A DNA stretch of 64,000 nucleotides from Torreya grandis (Eukaryota > Streptophyta > Pinopsida > Cupressales > Taxaceae): assembly GCA_037957365.1 (NCBI GenBank), contig JARHVA010001174.1:1-64000 (forward strand), written 5' to 3'. Shown piece after piece: positions 1 to 12,785 of the stretch (position 1 is the stretch's first letter; each line of letters begins with the position of its first letter). Both the position numbers and the translations under genes were made by a program. Under the pieces are notes generated by a model. The model was not told where the DNA came from. It saw only the letters and a list, made by a program, of their open reading frames with translations, and made no database searches.

Positions 1-300
1 GATATATGCATATTATTAAAAAAAATTCATAAAATTATTACACGAGATACTTGGATTGGATTTATAGTCTTTGAATGTTTATTTACCTACATTTAAAAGG
101 TTATAAGATATATTATTATCAAATTATCACAAGCATGAAATGCCTCAATCTACATTGGACTATTTACAAGGCTTAAACAAGTTCATGATGAGTGCATTGG
201 AGATTACATTATACAATTAACAAATTCTCTACACTCTATGAAATATCAACCCTCAAAATTTTGAAATATAATTTATATTTAGTAAGTGTTTTCTTTTTCC
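1..300 (+). pseudogene. Decayed gypsy gag fragment
   Basis: One plus frame at about 100-250 reads like the conserved core of a plant Ty3/gypsy gag: a run close to FTRLKQVHDECIGDYIIQL, then a Ser-Met-Lys-Tyr-x-Pro-Ser motif. This pattern, in which a Lys-Gln-x-x-x-Glu loop is followed by a basic helix, is common in retrotransposon gag proteins. Stops interrupt it on both sides and the left edge is cut by the window. It directly precedes LTR-like repeat copy 1, so it may be the tail of a truncated element. The family call rests on resemblance only. Confidence 0.4.
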
Positions 301-314
301 ACTTGGAGAAAATC

Positions 315-1534
315 TAGTCATATGAAATGTCCAAATTGGTAGTTTGAGTGTGGCTTGTGACACCCCATCTAAAGGTCCTTCTTGCATGCTCTTGTGACCC
401 TTCTAGACACTTTTTTACTCATTTCTAGTCATCTAGAACCCTTTGAACCCTAATTCCACCTCAACCAGATAGTATTCTATGTGCCAATCTTGATCCCCCA
501 GGTCCTGAGCTTGTAGGATAGGATCACCTGATTTAGACTATAACATCAGGCACTAAAGTGTCCCATTTTTGGTGCTCTTATCCTTTTACACTTTGAGCCC
601 TAATGGTCATTTTTATCTAGTCTTTATCCTTAATTATGTCAGCCTAGCATAAATACATCTGACCCATGACCAATTGTTCCCTTAAAAATCCCACTCAAGG
701 CTAATTTACAAAGGAGGTGACAAAAATTACAAAGTAAGCAAGAATAAAAATAAAGCACTAAGGCAAACTTCCCTATTCTTTGCATACAGTCACCCAACAC
801 AACAAAAAATATACTCAAACCCTCATACTAGTCCCTAACCACCTTAAACACTATCAAATTGGCATTTGCATCTGCATCACACTATTACATAAATCACATT
901 AGGTGGGAGAAATACATATGGATTGATCCCTCTTCAGAGTATTGGTATGTAAGCAACATGCCCACACAAGGGGTGTGGATTGCACATTCAATACATCTTA
1001 CACATTAACCCCCATTCTTTATTAAGTGGCTCAAATATCATTTTATCAAGTATGATGGAGGGTTAGGGTTTGAAGACAAAATCAGATCCACAATGAGTTT
1101 TATCAACAACCAACGCTCAATTTTTCACAAATAGGCTCACACAGGCACAACACAATAACCCATAAAGTTTTAGGTCTTGATGATCAATTTGGATGACATT
1201 AGTAGGAATGGATGACAACTTCAGACACCAAAGTGTCCACTTTTAGATGCTCCTATCCTTTTTTCAAATGAAATCTAGATTCAATTTTATGACACCTTCC
1301 TAGTCCTGCATAACCATTTTTAGCCTTTGTATCAACTATCTTAGTTTGTTTCCAACTAAATTATATTTCTTCTCATTTATTTCTATTTTTATAAAGGTGA
1401 AAAAGATAAATTAGGACTATATTTATTTTCAATTAGGACTATATTTATTTTCTATATTTCTATACTAATTTATTAATCTAGACCCTTAACTAAAATAGGA
1501 ATAAAACTCCATTATTCTCAAAAAAGTTAAATCA
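315..1534 (+). repeat. LTR-like repeat A, copy 1
   Basis: A stretch of about 1.22 kb that recurs, with substitutions and small indels, at 5906-7103, offset about 5.59 kb. A plausible LTR start TGTGACACCCC lies at 356, but the homology reaches about 40 bp further left in both copies, so the true terminus is uncertain. A motif close to CACCAAAGTGTCCACTTTT occurs twice inside the repeat (about 550 and 1217). Copy 1 carries a short tandem duplication of about 22 bp near 1410-1460 that copy 2 lacks. Probably the 5' LTR of a gypsy element whose pol has been lost. Confidence 0.65.
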
Positions 1535-1536
1535 TT

Positions 1537-1552
1537 TGGTGAACCCAACTTA
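1537..1552 (+). other. Possible primer binding site
   Basis: TGGTGAACCCAACTTA follows directly after the end of repeat A copy 1. It begins with TGG, as expected for a site pairing with a tRNA CCA end. A related sequence (AGTGAACCTGACC) occurs in the matching place after the diverged LTR-like region near 41820. I cannot assign the tRNA. Confidence 0.35.
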
Positions 1553-2200
1553 CTTTGTCTACACACAAAAACCCTAGGGAAAATTCTTTTCTGATTTTAG
1601 AAGTATTTTTTAAAATTTTTCCTACATATATAAGTCAAAATTTCATATTTAAATTTTAAAATTTACCATAATAATTTAAAAAAATATTTATGTCAAACCC
1701 TAGTTGTCTATACTAGGCCCAAATATTTTCCAACCTTAGCCTAGGGTTTCAAAATTAAAATTCTAATTTTTACACATTGGGTTGAATATTCCAATTTTAT
1801 TAATCATGATTTACTTATGCAAGTTTTCTATTTTCTCTTATATGCTTATTTATTTTCATTTGGTATGAATTCAAAAATGATATAAATACATATGTACATG
1901 CTATTTTGAGACCAATTCAAATATATGTCATATTTCATTACTTTTTTAACATGTTATCTCTCTATTATGTGTAATTAAATTAAGAATAATATCCTTACAT
2001 ACTTAGAGGATACATTATATAAGATAACAACCACCTATCAAGTTTCATTGTCATATCTTATACACAAGAAAGAATTTCCTTCTCATCCTCTCCCCTAAGA
2101 GGGTGATAGCTACTTTCCCTCTAACTCGGTCTATGCTATCACCCCAAAAAAAGGTGAGGTAGCCTATACTATTATTATTAATGCATATATTTAGCCTATA
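1553..2200 (+). other. Retrotransposon leader, no gene
   Basis: No coding frame is visible. A block around 2090-2160 (a ggtgatagctactttccctc type sequence, then ctatgctatcacc) resembles a block at 42050-42100, which suggests that both are untranslated leaders of related elements. The rest is AT-rich sequence with no recognisable feature. Confidence 0.35.
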
Positions 2201-3130
2201 ATCTTATTCAAACCCTATTCAACATATGTTGTTACATGTTTAGTCGGAAGCAACTAGGTTTTGCACTTGTGAGACTCTAAAGGATCAAATCACTAGTATG
2301 AGAAATTTACATATAGTAAAATCAGCTATTACATGAAAATATCACAACATTAGAAAATCAGATTATAATACAAAATACTTAAAGACACCCTAGTTCCAAT
2401 CATGTATATGCACCTTCACCTAATCAATTGATTGCAAGTAATGTTACATATCAAAATAAGAAATCACAACAAATTAAATCTAAAACTAGTGATTAACAAA
2501 GAATTAAAATATAAAATAAGAGTTCAAGTGAGGTACTAAGGGAAATGATTAAATCTAAGTTGATCAAACTACCTCCTCTACATCTAGTGAGAAGATATAG
2601 GTATTATTGTGCATATCACAGAATGCATGGGCATCACATAGATTCATGTTTAGCATTAAAAAATCATATACAAAAAATAATTTATAGTGAGGACCCTAGA
2701 CAATGTAAATAAGTTAAGAATTCCATAATGACATAGGAACACATTCACAAAGGGTCAAATTTAGAAACAATATAAAATTGGTTATAAAAGCATAACTCAA
2801 AACAACAAAAGGATGAAAAAACAAAATTAGAGCAACAAATAAGGATAGTTAAAGCATGAAAAAGATGCAAATCTATCTCTCCAAAATGAGGCTCAAATTT
2901 CAAAGCAATATGGGTTTGGTCAAAAATATCTACAAAAGTTTGATTATCAAGGTCAAGGGTTGGGCAAGCATGCTCAAGGAATCACTACTCTTATTCTAGC
3001 AGTTGATAATGTTTGTCATCAAGGTTTGGGATTTATTGAACATCCTAAGGCAAATAATTCATAGACACAATTTATCAAAGAAAAAGATACATATACAACA
3101 AAGGTTAACACTAGCATTTCATTGGTTCAA
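2200..3130 (+). pseudogene. Gypsy gag remnant with zinc finger
   Basis: The frame around 2550-2700 encodes a gag zinc-finger motif, CAYHRMHGHHIDSC, from Cys codon 2608 to Cys codon 2647-2649, in the pattern C-x2-H-x4-H-x4-C. It is followed by LALKNHIQ. This C-H-H-C form with a following Leu-Lys helix is typical of Tat/Athila-like Ty3/gypsy gag proteins. A Pro/Leu-rich stretch (KLPPL) precedes it. Stops occur upstream and downstream, and no protease, RT or integrase follows before repeat A copy 2, so the pol region is deleted. The zinc finger is convincing; the gag boundaries are rough. Confidence 0.6.
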
Positions 3131-3329
3131 AATCAAGATGATAATGATGAGTAGAATAATATAGGTTATTATGATTTATAAGATACCAATAATGAATCCA
3201 AATATTTAGAGTCATATTCATAGCAATTCCCTCATGCTTCATAATCACACATGATTCCTTTGTTTGATATAGGACAACATGACAGGGAGTCTCTTTCAAG
3301 ACTCAATGGTTAGTATCATTTTTTCTTAG

Positions 3330-3445
3330 CTTACTTGTACATAATTTCTCATATTACTTATACATATTTTTATTTTTACTTTCTTGTACATAGTATCTTC
3401 TCACTTATTTGTACATAGTTTCCTTATGATTACTTGTACACACAA
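3330..3445. repeat. TTGTACATA-rich degenerate repeat
   Basis: Three copies of ttgtacata (one followed by a, two by g) and two relatives (ttatacata, ttgtacaca) lie within about 110 bp, separated by T-rich spacers of 15-30 bp. It looks like a decayed minisatellite. The same strand would read UGUACAUA in RNA, which is a PUF-protein type motif, but no transcript is known here. Confidence 0.4.
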
Positions 3446-5340
3446 TATTTCAAAATACCAAAAATAATATAACATGTCAAAATACAAAAACATTCAAATA
3501 ACTCAAAATAATAAAAACTTTTCAATTGTATGCATTATCAATGATTTACATTTTTAATACCATGCTAGACTTACATTTTTCTGTTCTATGCTATTATTTA
3601 TCAATTTATCTACATTACCATGCTTCACTTGATCTTCTTTGAGTGTGTGTAGTGATACCCAAATCTTTGATTGCTTCACTCTACCCATTGAGGGGGCATC
3701 CTACTTTTACATTCAAGACATACATCAACATATCTACCCTAAGGGCATCTTTAACATGACTAAACCAACCAGGTTATGTCATTCCTACACCACACACTAT
3801 AGTTATCATGTTGATGTACATTACTTACTAGCTTACATAGATTATTCTATCGACACTCACTAATATATAACACTTGTGTATTTCTTAACATCTACCTAGT
3901 ATTATACTACATGTTTTGCATACTTTCACTTCTTCATTTAATTCATTAGATGTGATATTATTTCCATCATTTACATGCCTTCCTTTATTTCTTTGAGTAT
4001 CAAAGTGTGCCTTAGGACATTTTCCAATGTCTTTTGTTTGTACTCATATATGTGCTTGTGGTTCTCATGCCAATCTTGCTTATTTTTTTCAATTGTATGT
4101 GTATGTGGGAATTTGAACATGCCTTGTATGATTGATTTCCCAATTTGAGTGACATGTGCTAGTGTCCCTTGTTTTCTTGGACCCTTGGCCTCTTTTGTAT
4201 GATTTTTGCTTCTTGCCTTGTGTGCTTGTTTACTTGTTTGCTTCTCAATTTTTTGTAATGCCATGATCCATATCATACATTATCTTTCCTTCTTGGATTC
4301 CATAATGAACATCATGTTCTATCCCTCCTTGAAAACTAAAAATAAACTGCATTTCTAGTTTCAATTTAGTATATTGCACATGTTATTACATTGTTACATC
4401 TATTTAGGCATACCCTTGTTGATCTAATAATCTCCAATACAAACTATGTTATATATTAAGACATATTTTGGATTATCATTGCTATATCATGTATTCCATA
4501 GTATAACACACTTGTAGGGTTTTTTATTCTAATGGTAGTCATTGAAGGGTCTTCATTTCTACCCTTAGAAGAGGGGACAACAAATAGGGGTTTTGTCATA
4601 GAGATCAGAGCCTTCTACTAGTAAAAATAAATTTTTAAAACACTCAAAACAATAATAAAAATTCAAAACACATAAAATAGACCAAAAAAATAGTGATGAA
4701 TATATAACAATCATTAGAAATAGTAAAGGACAAGAGCACCATATTTGGACTATAGTATTGGGCAACAAAGTGTCCACTTTTGGGTATTCCTATCCAAATA
4801 ACCAAAAAACCCAAAATTTTCAAAAATAGATAGAAAGGTAAGGTCAATTATATATTTTTAGCTATATTTCAATTCAGATTAGGTAGATTCAATATAGTTT
4901 TATTAAAACTATCTAGATATAGGGGACATCATGTGTGGCATGATGGCCCTCACTTCTAGTTTTAGATTGGGTAGTTGGTACAACTTCCAAATCAAAATCC
5001 ATGTTTTAGACACTAGTGATTGGGGGTAACGTGTGTGGAACATTTACCTTATTTTATTTAAATTTCTTTGTATTACCTAGGTATTCTCAGTAGTTGCATG
5101 CTTTATTCCATTTATAGGTGGTTGGAATCATTTTGGAGTGGTTTTCATATAAGCCTAATTCTCAGTTTTGGAGTGGCTTCTAGAAAAGCCTAATCTCCAC
5201 CTTTCAAAGTGGCCAAGATTAGCCTAGTTATTAATACACATATAGATATCCATGCCACATTGTTAGATTATAGAGCATTCATGGGATTCATGAGCCATCT
5301 CATATGATATGCATTCATACTAGTATTAGTTCATAGTTCA
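3446..5340. other. Non-coding retroelement debris
   Basis: No frame longer than about 100 codons, and none resembles a known protein. The block at about 4750-4800 (caacaaagtgtccactttt) matches the internal motif of LTR-like repeat A, so part of this stretch is probably a diverged relative of that LTR. The rest shows nothing recognisable. Confidence 0.35.
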
Positions 5341-5344
5341 CACT

Positions 5345-5530
5345 TAGTGGGCAATGATGGAGTAAAAGGACTAGTTAGCCTTTATATTCTTGAGCCACTT
5401 ACTCATAGGGATTGGAAACATAGTCCAAACATTGATTAACACATGCATGATCACATAGCTTCACTACATACTGGAAAATGATGGAGCTAAAGGATAGCCT
5501 TTGTATTCTTGAGCCACCCTCAGGGAATTG
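5345..5530. repeat. Imperfect tandem duplication, ~123-bp offset
   Basis: A block beginning gcaatgatggag near 5349 and containing agcctttatattcttgagcc recurs from about 5472 with agcctttgtattcttgagcc. The two copies differ by substitutions and small deletions. No function is evident. Confidence 0.5.
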
Positions 5531-5905
5531 AGCACTTAGCTCCATTCATGATATTAATCTCGGTATGACACATACCCAAAATCATTCAATATCACTCAAC
5601 ATCACAATAGTTTTTGTATTGGTTCATGTACCCAATGAGGTGTATTCATTATTTTCTCTTCCTCTCTCTTTTACCCAGCCTTTATACATTTTTATTTTAG
5701 ACATAACATGTCTAGTAAGAACTAATCTACTCCTTATTTTCTCTTGTAGATTTTATGCTTCACATTTTGATCTCTCTACACACACTCAACATCACACATC
5801 TTCATGGGCTTCACCATTGTAGCTAAGTTCAGATATGCTTTTTAGTTTTCCTTTATCCTAGTATTTTGCTTTGTTGCATCACTAGAATAAAGTAGAGGGC
5901 AAATA

Positions 5906-7103
5906 TAGTCATATAAAATGTCCAAATTGGTAGTTTGAGTGTGGCTTGTGAAACCCCATCCATAGGTCCTTCTTGCATGCTCTTGAAACCCTTATAGACA
6001 CCTTTTTTCTCATTTCCAATCATCCAAAACCTTTTGAACCCTAATTTTACCCCAGCTAAATAGTATTCCTTATGCCAATCTTGATACCCTATGTCTTGAG
6101 CCTATAGGACATGAACATCACATTTGGTATATAGCATCGAGCACCAAAGTGTCCCATTTTTGGTACTCTTATCCTTTTGCACTTTGAGCCCCAATGGTCA
6201 TTTTCATTCAGTCTTTATCCTTAATTATATTGACCTAGTGTGCACACATATGACCCATTACCAATTGTTCCCTATAAAAATCCACTCAAAGCTCATTTAC
6301 AAAGGAGGTGACAAAACTTACAAAGCAAGCAAGAATACAAATAAAGCACTAAGGCAAACTTCTCTATTTTTTGCATATAGTCACCTAACATAATAACAAA
6401 CATACTCAAACCCTCATACCAATCCCTAGCCACCTCAAACACTATCAAATTGATTTTTGCATCTACATCACACTATTACACAAAGCACATTAGGTGAGAG
6501 AACTACATATGGCTTGATTGCTCTTCTAAGTATTGGTATATAGGCAACATGCCCACACAATGGGTTTGGATTGCATGTTTAGTATATCTCACACATTAAC
6601 CCCCCATCTTTCTCAAGTGGCTTAAATATCATTTTATCAAGTATGATGGAGGGTTAGGGTTTGAACATGAAATCAGATCCATAGTGAGTTCCATCAACAA
6701 CCAACACTCAAATTTTCACAAGCAGGCTCACACAGGCACAATACAACTACCTAAAAAGTTTTAGGTCTCTGTGACCAATTTGGATAACAATGAAAGGAAT
6801 GGACAATAACATCAAACACCAAAGCATCCACTTTTTGGTGCTCTTATCCTTTCATCGAATGAAATCTAGATTTATGTTTACGATACCTTCCTAGTCTTGC
6901 ACAACCATTTTCAACCTTTGTATCAGTTGTCTCAGTCTATTTCTATCTAAGTTATATTTATTCTCATTTATTGATATTTTTAAAAATGTGAAAAAGGAAA
7001 ATCAATACTGTATTTATTTTATATATTTGTATACTAATTTATTAATCTAGACCCTTAACTAAAATAAGAATAAAACTCCATTATTTCCAAAAAAATTAAA
7101 TCA
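5906..7103 (+). repeat. LTR-like repeat A, copy 2
   Basis: Second copy of the 315-1534 repeat, about 1.20 kb and collinear along its whole length. Its possible LTR start reads TGTGAAACCCC at 5947. A weak purine run (agtagagggcaaa) precedes the shared block, as expected before a 3' LTR. The primer-site-like sequence that follows copy 1 is absent. Together the copies may bound a 6.8-kb gypsy remnant at 315-7103; I see no clear target-site duplication. Confidence 0.6.
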
Positions 7104-7199
7104 AAAAGACCATTTCATAATCCTTACATGTATTTCAAAAATTTATATATGCAATATCACCACTATGCATGTGATCTAGATGGTAATACTACAAGTGGA

Positions 7200-8110
7200 T
7201 TATGATTGCATTCTCTAAAGTAAAAAATTATCAATTAAAATATTGAATGAAATTCATCTTCTCTAAAATAAAATATTATTATTAAAGACTCACACAAAGA
7301 GAAAAAAATGATAAAAGAGGTTTTTACTAAAAAGGTAAATAATAAATCACCTAATCTTTCTCCTAAGACAAAATTTCATAGAAATAAATAATTAGTAAAT
7401 TTTTTACACAAAGGAAAATAATCAATTTACAAAATGACACCTACAACTAAGGTTTATACTTCTACAAAGAGGCAACCACTTAAGTTTGATCACCTTAGAG
7501 ATCATACACATGATATATTACATACATAATTAGATAAGTAGGTGATTATTATTCCTCATAGGTTTGATAATAAAAAAGGTCAACCATTTTGTACTTACTA
7601 AAATATTAATGGGCATCATGATAATGATTGTTATGATTTATGATAAAATCTTAAATAGCTTGCTGATATAGGAGTTATTGCATTTGATCATAAGAAAACA
7701 AGGTATTCTTCTCCCACTTCATATAATAATTATTATAAGAATACTAAGACATCCCAAGACATTCATACCATAAAATGAATGCTATATCAGCCTTTAAAGA
7801 AACTTAATATTATAAGAAGTCCTTCTAATTTATATTATCCTATAACTGAATTAACCCAAGATATTTCAACTAGGGAACCATTGGTCATTCAAACTATAAA
7901 TATAGGTGATACTAAAAAAGGCATAATCATCGACGTCTAATAAAAATCATATTAAAAATGTATCTATATCTTCTTTAAAACAAAAATGGATGAAAAAAGT
8001 GAATAAAGTATCTATGAATCAATTGAAAGTGCAAGTTAACAGAGTATTACATCAGTAAGAAGCATAATACTTTTGATTTATTGAACAATAGATTAAAAAA
8101 CTATATTATA
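7200..8110 (+). pseudogene. Second gypsy gag remnant
   Basis: A zinc-finger relic at 7590-7631 reads C-T-Y-stop-N-I-N-G-H-H-D-N-D-C. It has the same C-x2-H-x4-H-x4-C layout as the finger at 2608, with the first His replaced by a stop codon. A Tyr-Asp-Leu follows, as in gag proteins of this group. Upstream and downstream are Lys/Asn-rich frames broken by stops. Its position right of repeat A copy 2 suggests a separate or tandemly recombined element. Identity as gag is fair; limits are approximate. Confidence 0.5.
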
Positions 8111-8999
8111 GTAAATTTATTTTTTTAATGGTTGGGGAAACTAGTTTTGAGTAACAATATCACATACATGATACTAAAAAAGACACAAATGCTAATATAT
8201 AAAGAACATTATAAATGCATCATATATCCATACTTTTACAATATTCCATTAAAAATAATTAAATTATGTAACTTATAAAGTGTAAATTAAAACATATAAC
8301 ATAAGCATTCAACCAAGACAAAAACATGCACAAAGATCTCATATATATAATATGTTTATTATACAACAAATGCCAATCAATTATGGTGGCACCCTCATCA
8401 TCTAAGTTATCCTTATTAATTTTTATCGTAGCATCAAAAGTAAAAAATTCATGTTATCTTACTATTCCATGAGATTGATATCATGACCTATATCATTTGA
8501 TAGGACTCTAAAAAACTATAATTTGAACCATAACACATGTATTATCAAACTACAGAGTACAAAATCACTCAAGTGAATCCTATGATATATCAAAAATATG
8601 ATTAGTCATAGGTTATCTATCAAGCTATGAATTTAAATCATCCCATTCTCTAGTGACTAGAGTATATTATGTAATAGTAATAACACAAGGATAAAAAATA
8701 GTGCATACTTACCACCAATGTGGTCAACTCACTCAACTAAGCTACAACCCACTATGTCATATGACATTTTCTATGTCAAAGTATGGATATCCCCATATAC
8801 CATCATAGATAAATATTCATAAATTGAAATAAAAATTGCATGGATAAATTAGCAACCAAATATAATAAATATAAAAAATTAAATAAATTAACATGGAAAT
8901 ACTCACACAAATATTCACACTCGGTGGAAACATCTATGGTAATAATGAGATCCACATCAGTAGGTTATGTTATAGGCTAAGGTGTAATATATGGTGTAG
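8111..8999. other. No recognisable feature
   Basis: AT-rich sequence with frequent stops in all frames. I see no conserved domain, LTR terminus or repeat. By position it lies inside the element that ends at the polypurine tract at 12594, where pol would be expected, so it may be decayed beyond recognition. Confidence 0.3.
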
Positions 9000-10170
9000 G
9001 TGATGCACTTCATCCTCCTACACCATATCCATCTTCACTATCTTCATCCTCTCCATCCACTATAAGGGGTACAACACCAAGATCATCTGCCATGACTAGA
9101 AATAATGCAACCCATCAACCAATACTCCATTACTATGTTTAGGCTATAGTAATTTTTACATAATCATGTATTTCCTTTACTTCCTCTTTTAGGTCTTGAA
9201 ATTGACCCTATTATAATAACAACACTACTAATCTACATCCATTGTTAAGGCACTGGAGGCACATCTAAAATCAAACCAAACTGGCATGTAACATGCTCAT
9301 ACTAAAATATCTCACCTACCATAGGAAATCAATCTTGTATCAATACACTAGAATTTATATGACATAACTCTATGACATCCTCTATCCACCTCCCAAACCA
9401 CATACATGTCTGCCACCAAATCATTTCTAGAGTCAATCTATCCAAAATAACTCTTTACTTCATAGTGCTCAAAACCTCCACCCTGGTAACACCTAATGAG
9501 ATATGAAGACATCAAGATGATCCCAATCTACACAAGGGATTATAAATGAACCCACCATAGTAATATGATCATATGCCCATACATGTAATGATGTGGTCAT
9601 TTGAATCCCACCAATATGAAATTCTAAAGTAAATCTATATAAATCTCAATATAAGTTGATAGTATGTTACACCCCTATGAATATCTAGTATGAATCTCCT
9701 TAATAGAGTGAAAAATATCACACATGTGTTAAGAGATCACCATGAATCCATAAAATGATATAAATTATTCAAGTATACAACAAATAAAATCTCACAACTA
9801 TAGAACATTTAATCATACTAACTACCCAAGTAAAATTATACCACCTTGATGGGTATCTTGCCATTTACCAGTAATTTATATATGGGCTCATTGCATATAT
9901 GTTGAAACCTCTATATCCATCACAATATCCATCTTTCCAATAGTAGTCAAATTTAATATATTACTTACATCCTCTAGTGTGATGATAATCTTTTCCATTG
10001 GTAACAAAAAAATACAAGTATCAGGATTCAATATCTTAGCTAATGTAGTCATTAAGTGCATGTCATACAAAACTTGGCCTGATTGGCCAAAACATGCATA
10101 TGCCAATATACATTATCTAACATAAAATCTACCAATTTACTCATATTCCATCCACCTTAGAACTCTCATT
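9000..10170 (-). pseudogene. Plant mobile domain (PMD) remnant
   Basis: An open minus-strand segment (10106-9888) reads like the N-terminal core of the plant mobile domain, the aminotransferase-like domain found in MAIN/MAIL proteins and in many plant transposable elements. The family pattern is a helix, then a Pro-x-x-E-x-x-I-T-L-E-D-V strand, then a short loop. Here it is LPMEKIIITLEDVSNILNL followed by GKMDIV. Further minus-strand fragments down to about 9000 are compatible with the PMD C-terminal half and an acidic tail, but stops and frameshifts break them. The frame is antisense to the plus-strand polypurine tract and LTR start at 12594-12606, so it would be an antisense ORF just inside the 3' LTR of a gypsy element. 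Domain call good for the core, weak for the rest. Confidence 0.6.
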
Positions 10171-12590
10171 CATGTAAATTGCACTAGAAAAATAAAACAC
10201 ACAAACAAAGTCACATCAGTTTTAAATCATAATAAATGTAATAGACATGCAATAATATTTAAAAAAAGTATTGAAATCAAAAGCGAAAAAATAAATCAAT
10301 TGGTTAGGAATGTCAAAAAATAATGTCCCATATAATACAATATCATCCCATTTAGGAGAGTATCATAAAAAACCAAATGATACTAACTTGATTGGTCAAA
10401 ATCATTGAATCTGTATTATGGACTTCCAAAAAGGCCAATTTTTTTTTATATAAATCAAAATTATACCAAAAAAATTCAAACTATAAATTTTAATGAAAAA
10501 GATTAATTTTTATACATCCCAACTCATCCACCATATGCACCTATAAATTAGTTTGTAAAAACTTGAATCGAAGTGGCAACACAAGTCATTGTCTAGGCAT
10601 GTCGACAACTTAGAGCTCAATTCACATAATGTGTCAATGAATATGAAATTAAAAAAACCTTTTTCATCCTAATATTTATATTATTTAATTTTTTACTATT
10701 CCTATTATATATTTGATTCAATTATTGATCAAAAAATTCTACAAGTGATATCGCACCATTTATCAAAAACATGATCCATCAATCACATTGGGACACACAC
10801 AACACATTATACCACATATTAATACTACTTGGCCAACAATACCAGCTTCAATTTTTTTTAGTAAATTTTCATTTATTTAATACAAATCACAATATTTATA
10901 CACAAAAATTGTTTCCTTTCAATGTCTTAGATTGTTTAAAAACCATGTTGTCTATTTTAGAGATGTAAAATAGACCACAATTTTTCCAAAAGCCAAGACA
11001 TTGATTTGTATGGACTATCAAAGAATTAAATCATTATTATTGTATTTGTAAATCATATTATTAATCAAATGTTAATCTTTATCATATTATCATAAATAAT
11101 ATATTATGACTTACATGATTTGCATTAAGACAAAGTTCAAATCTATCACACAATATTCTAACAATTTTAATTGATTGCACTTATGTAACTCTACATATTT
11201 CAATTTGATTGATTTGATAATATTATCTCTAACCTTGAAAGGGGGAAAACATGGGTATAATTACAATAATGGTACTTACATGAAACATACATGATTCAAA
11301 TAATCAATCATTCATTATGATATCATTTAGCCTTAGGGGTTTATATATTAACATATTGGTCCAATATTTGGGGAAATATGCCATGCATATGTATCTCCAC
11401 TTACATGAATAATTACATATTTAGAAATACATGTTATAGTTCAAAAAATTTAGAATGGTTTAAAAATTAAACTATTAGTATGGATTATGGGGGCATACAC
11501 CATGCATATGTATCTCACATTATAAAATCATATTAAAAATCCATACATATTTGGTGCACATGCATGGAAATATGAAAATAATAAAACATAAATTAATAAT
11601 TTTACATGTACATACAATTACAATTTACATCTACATAAAGTCATGATTTACATTTGCATTCTATTATAAATTTACATTTACATACTATTACAGATTTACA
11701 TTTACATACAATTAAAAATTCTATATTTAACATATCATTGCATAATAATATATATAAATTACAACAATGTATGGGGAATGATATAGATTCATGCCATACT
11801 TTCATTGCTAATGATTATCTATGGTATGGTAGGGGCAAAAATGTCATCCATTATATTTTGATAATGTATAAAAGAACTAAGTGATAATTAAATGTAAAAT
11901 CCATCTACAATGGTTGATTCAATTATAGTTCAAAATGTACATTAAATATTCAACACCTTCCAACATCATAATGTGTGACTGCATTATGGATTCCAAACCA
12001 TTTTTATCTTAGAGTTAAAAAGACAAATAATGAAAATAGAGGTTTATGAATCCATCAAAGGGTTCTATTTTTTATACAGGTTCAATTGAAATTGGGGCTT
12101 GATCACCCTCAATTCACCATTGGTTTGAAAAAATAACCAATCTCTCCAACATCATGATTACTTGAGTCATAAAATTAAGGTTTTTGCATGCCTTAATGGT
12201 TCTAATCATCACAGTGACCACTTGAAATCTTATCAATTTCCATAGCTATGAAATGAGTAGACACTAAAAGATACCTTTTTTCTTCATAGTGACTAGCTCA
12301 ATCCTTGATCCTAAATATTTATATTTCTCCATGGAAAGCACATACTCCACAAGCAATGTCACATGAAATGCATACATATGTAGTTTTTCCTCAAATAGTA
12401 TTTTCAATATTTCATTTATGATTATCTCTCTTGTTTCGCTCAAACAATAATCTATCTAATTACATACACCTTATTTTTAAAAGAACATTATGAATCACTA
12501 TGAAAATGAAAAATTCACATTAGATCATCTATGTAGGTTTACTTCTCTTTTTCCATTTTATCTAGTATTTTTAGTTATGCTAAAATTATA
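10171..12590. other. Non-coding 3' region of a retroelement
   Basis: No credible coding frame. It contains three imperfect ~28-bp units of the type atttacatttacatactatta at about 11646-11720. A duplicated block containing ccatgcatatgtatctc also occurs, near 11380 and 11500. It lies between the antisense PMD remnant and the polypurine tract at 12594. Confidence 0.35.
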
Positions 12591-12593
12591 GAT

Positions 12594-12605
12594 TAAAGGG
12601 GGGAA
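12594..12605 (+). other. Polypurine tract before an LTR
   Basis: The run taaaggggggaa is followed at once by TGTCGACACCC, a typical TG-type LTR start. This is the classic plus-strand primer site of an LTR retrotransposon and marks the 3' end of an element lying to the left. It also shows that this element is on the plus strand. Confidence 0.65.
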
Positions 12606-12785
12606 TGTCGACACCCTCATTTGACACAAGTCTTGTCTTACAATTTTTTTAGCCATTTTTATTATATGGGTCTCTAGCTAAGAATTAAGTACTTACAGGT
12701 GCGTGTCTTTTGTATTTTATCTTTTAATTTTTGATTTTATATGACTTTATGATCCCCTTTGCCAATTCATGTTAATTAAGACATA
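12606..12785 (+). repeat. LTR C, left fragment
   Basis: Begins TGTCGACACCC right after the polypurine tract. After 180 bp it is interrupted by the outer gypsy element that starts at 12786, and it should resume at 39862. No coding content. Confidence 0.5.

Noticed and set aside
3971..4276. 101-codon Lys-rich minus-strand frame
   Set aside because: No recognisable motif and no partner copy; probably chance in non-coding debris.
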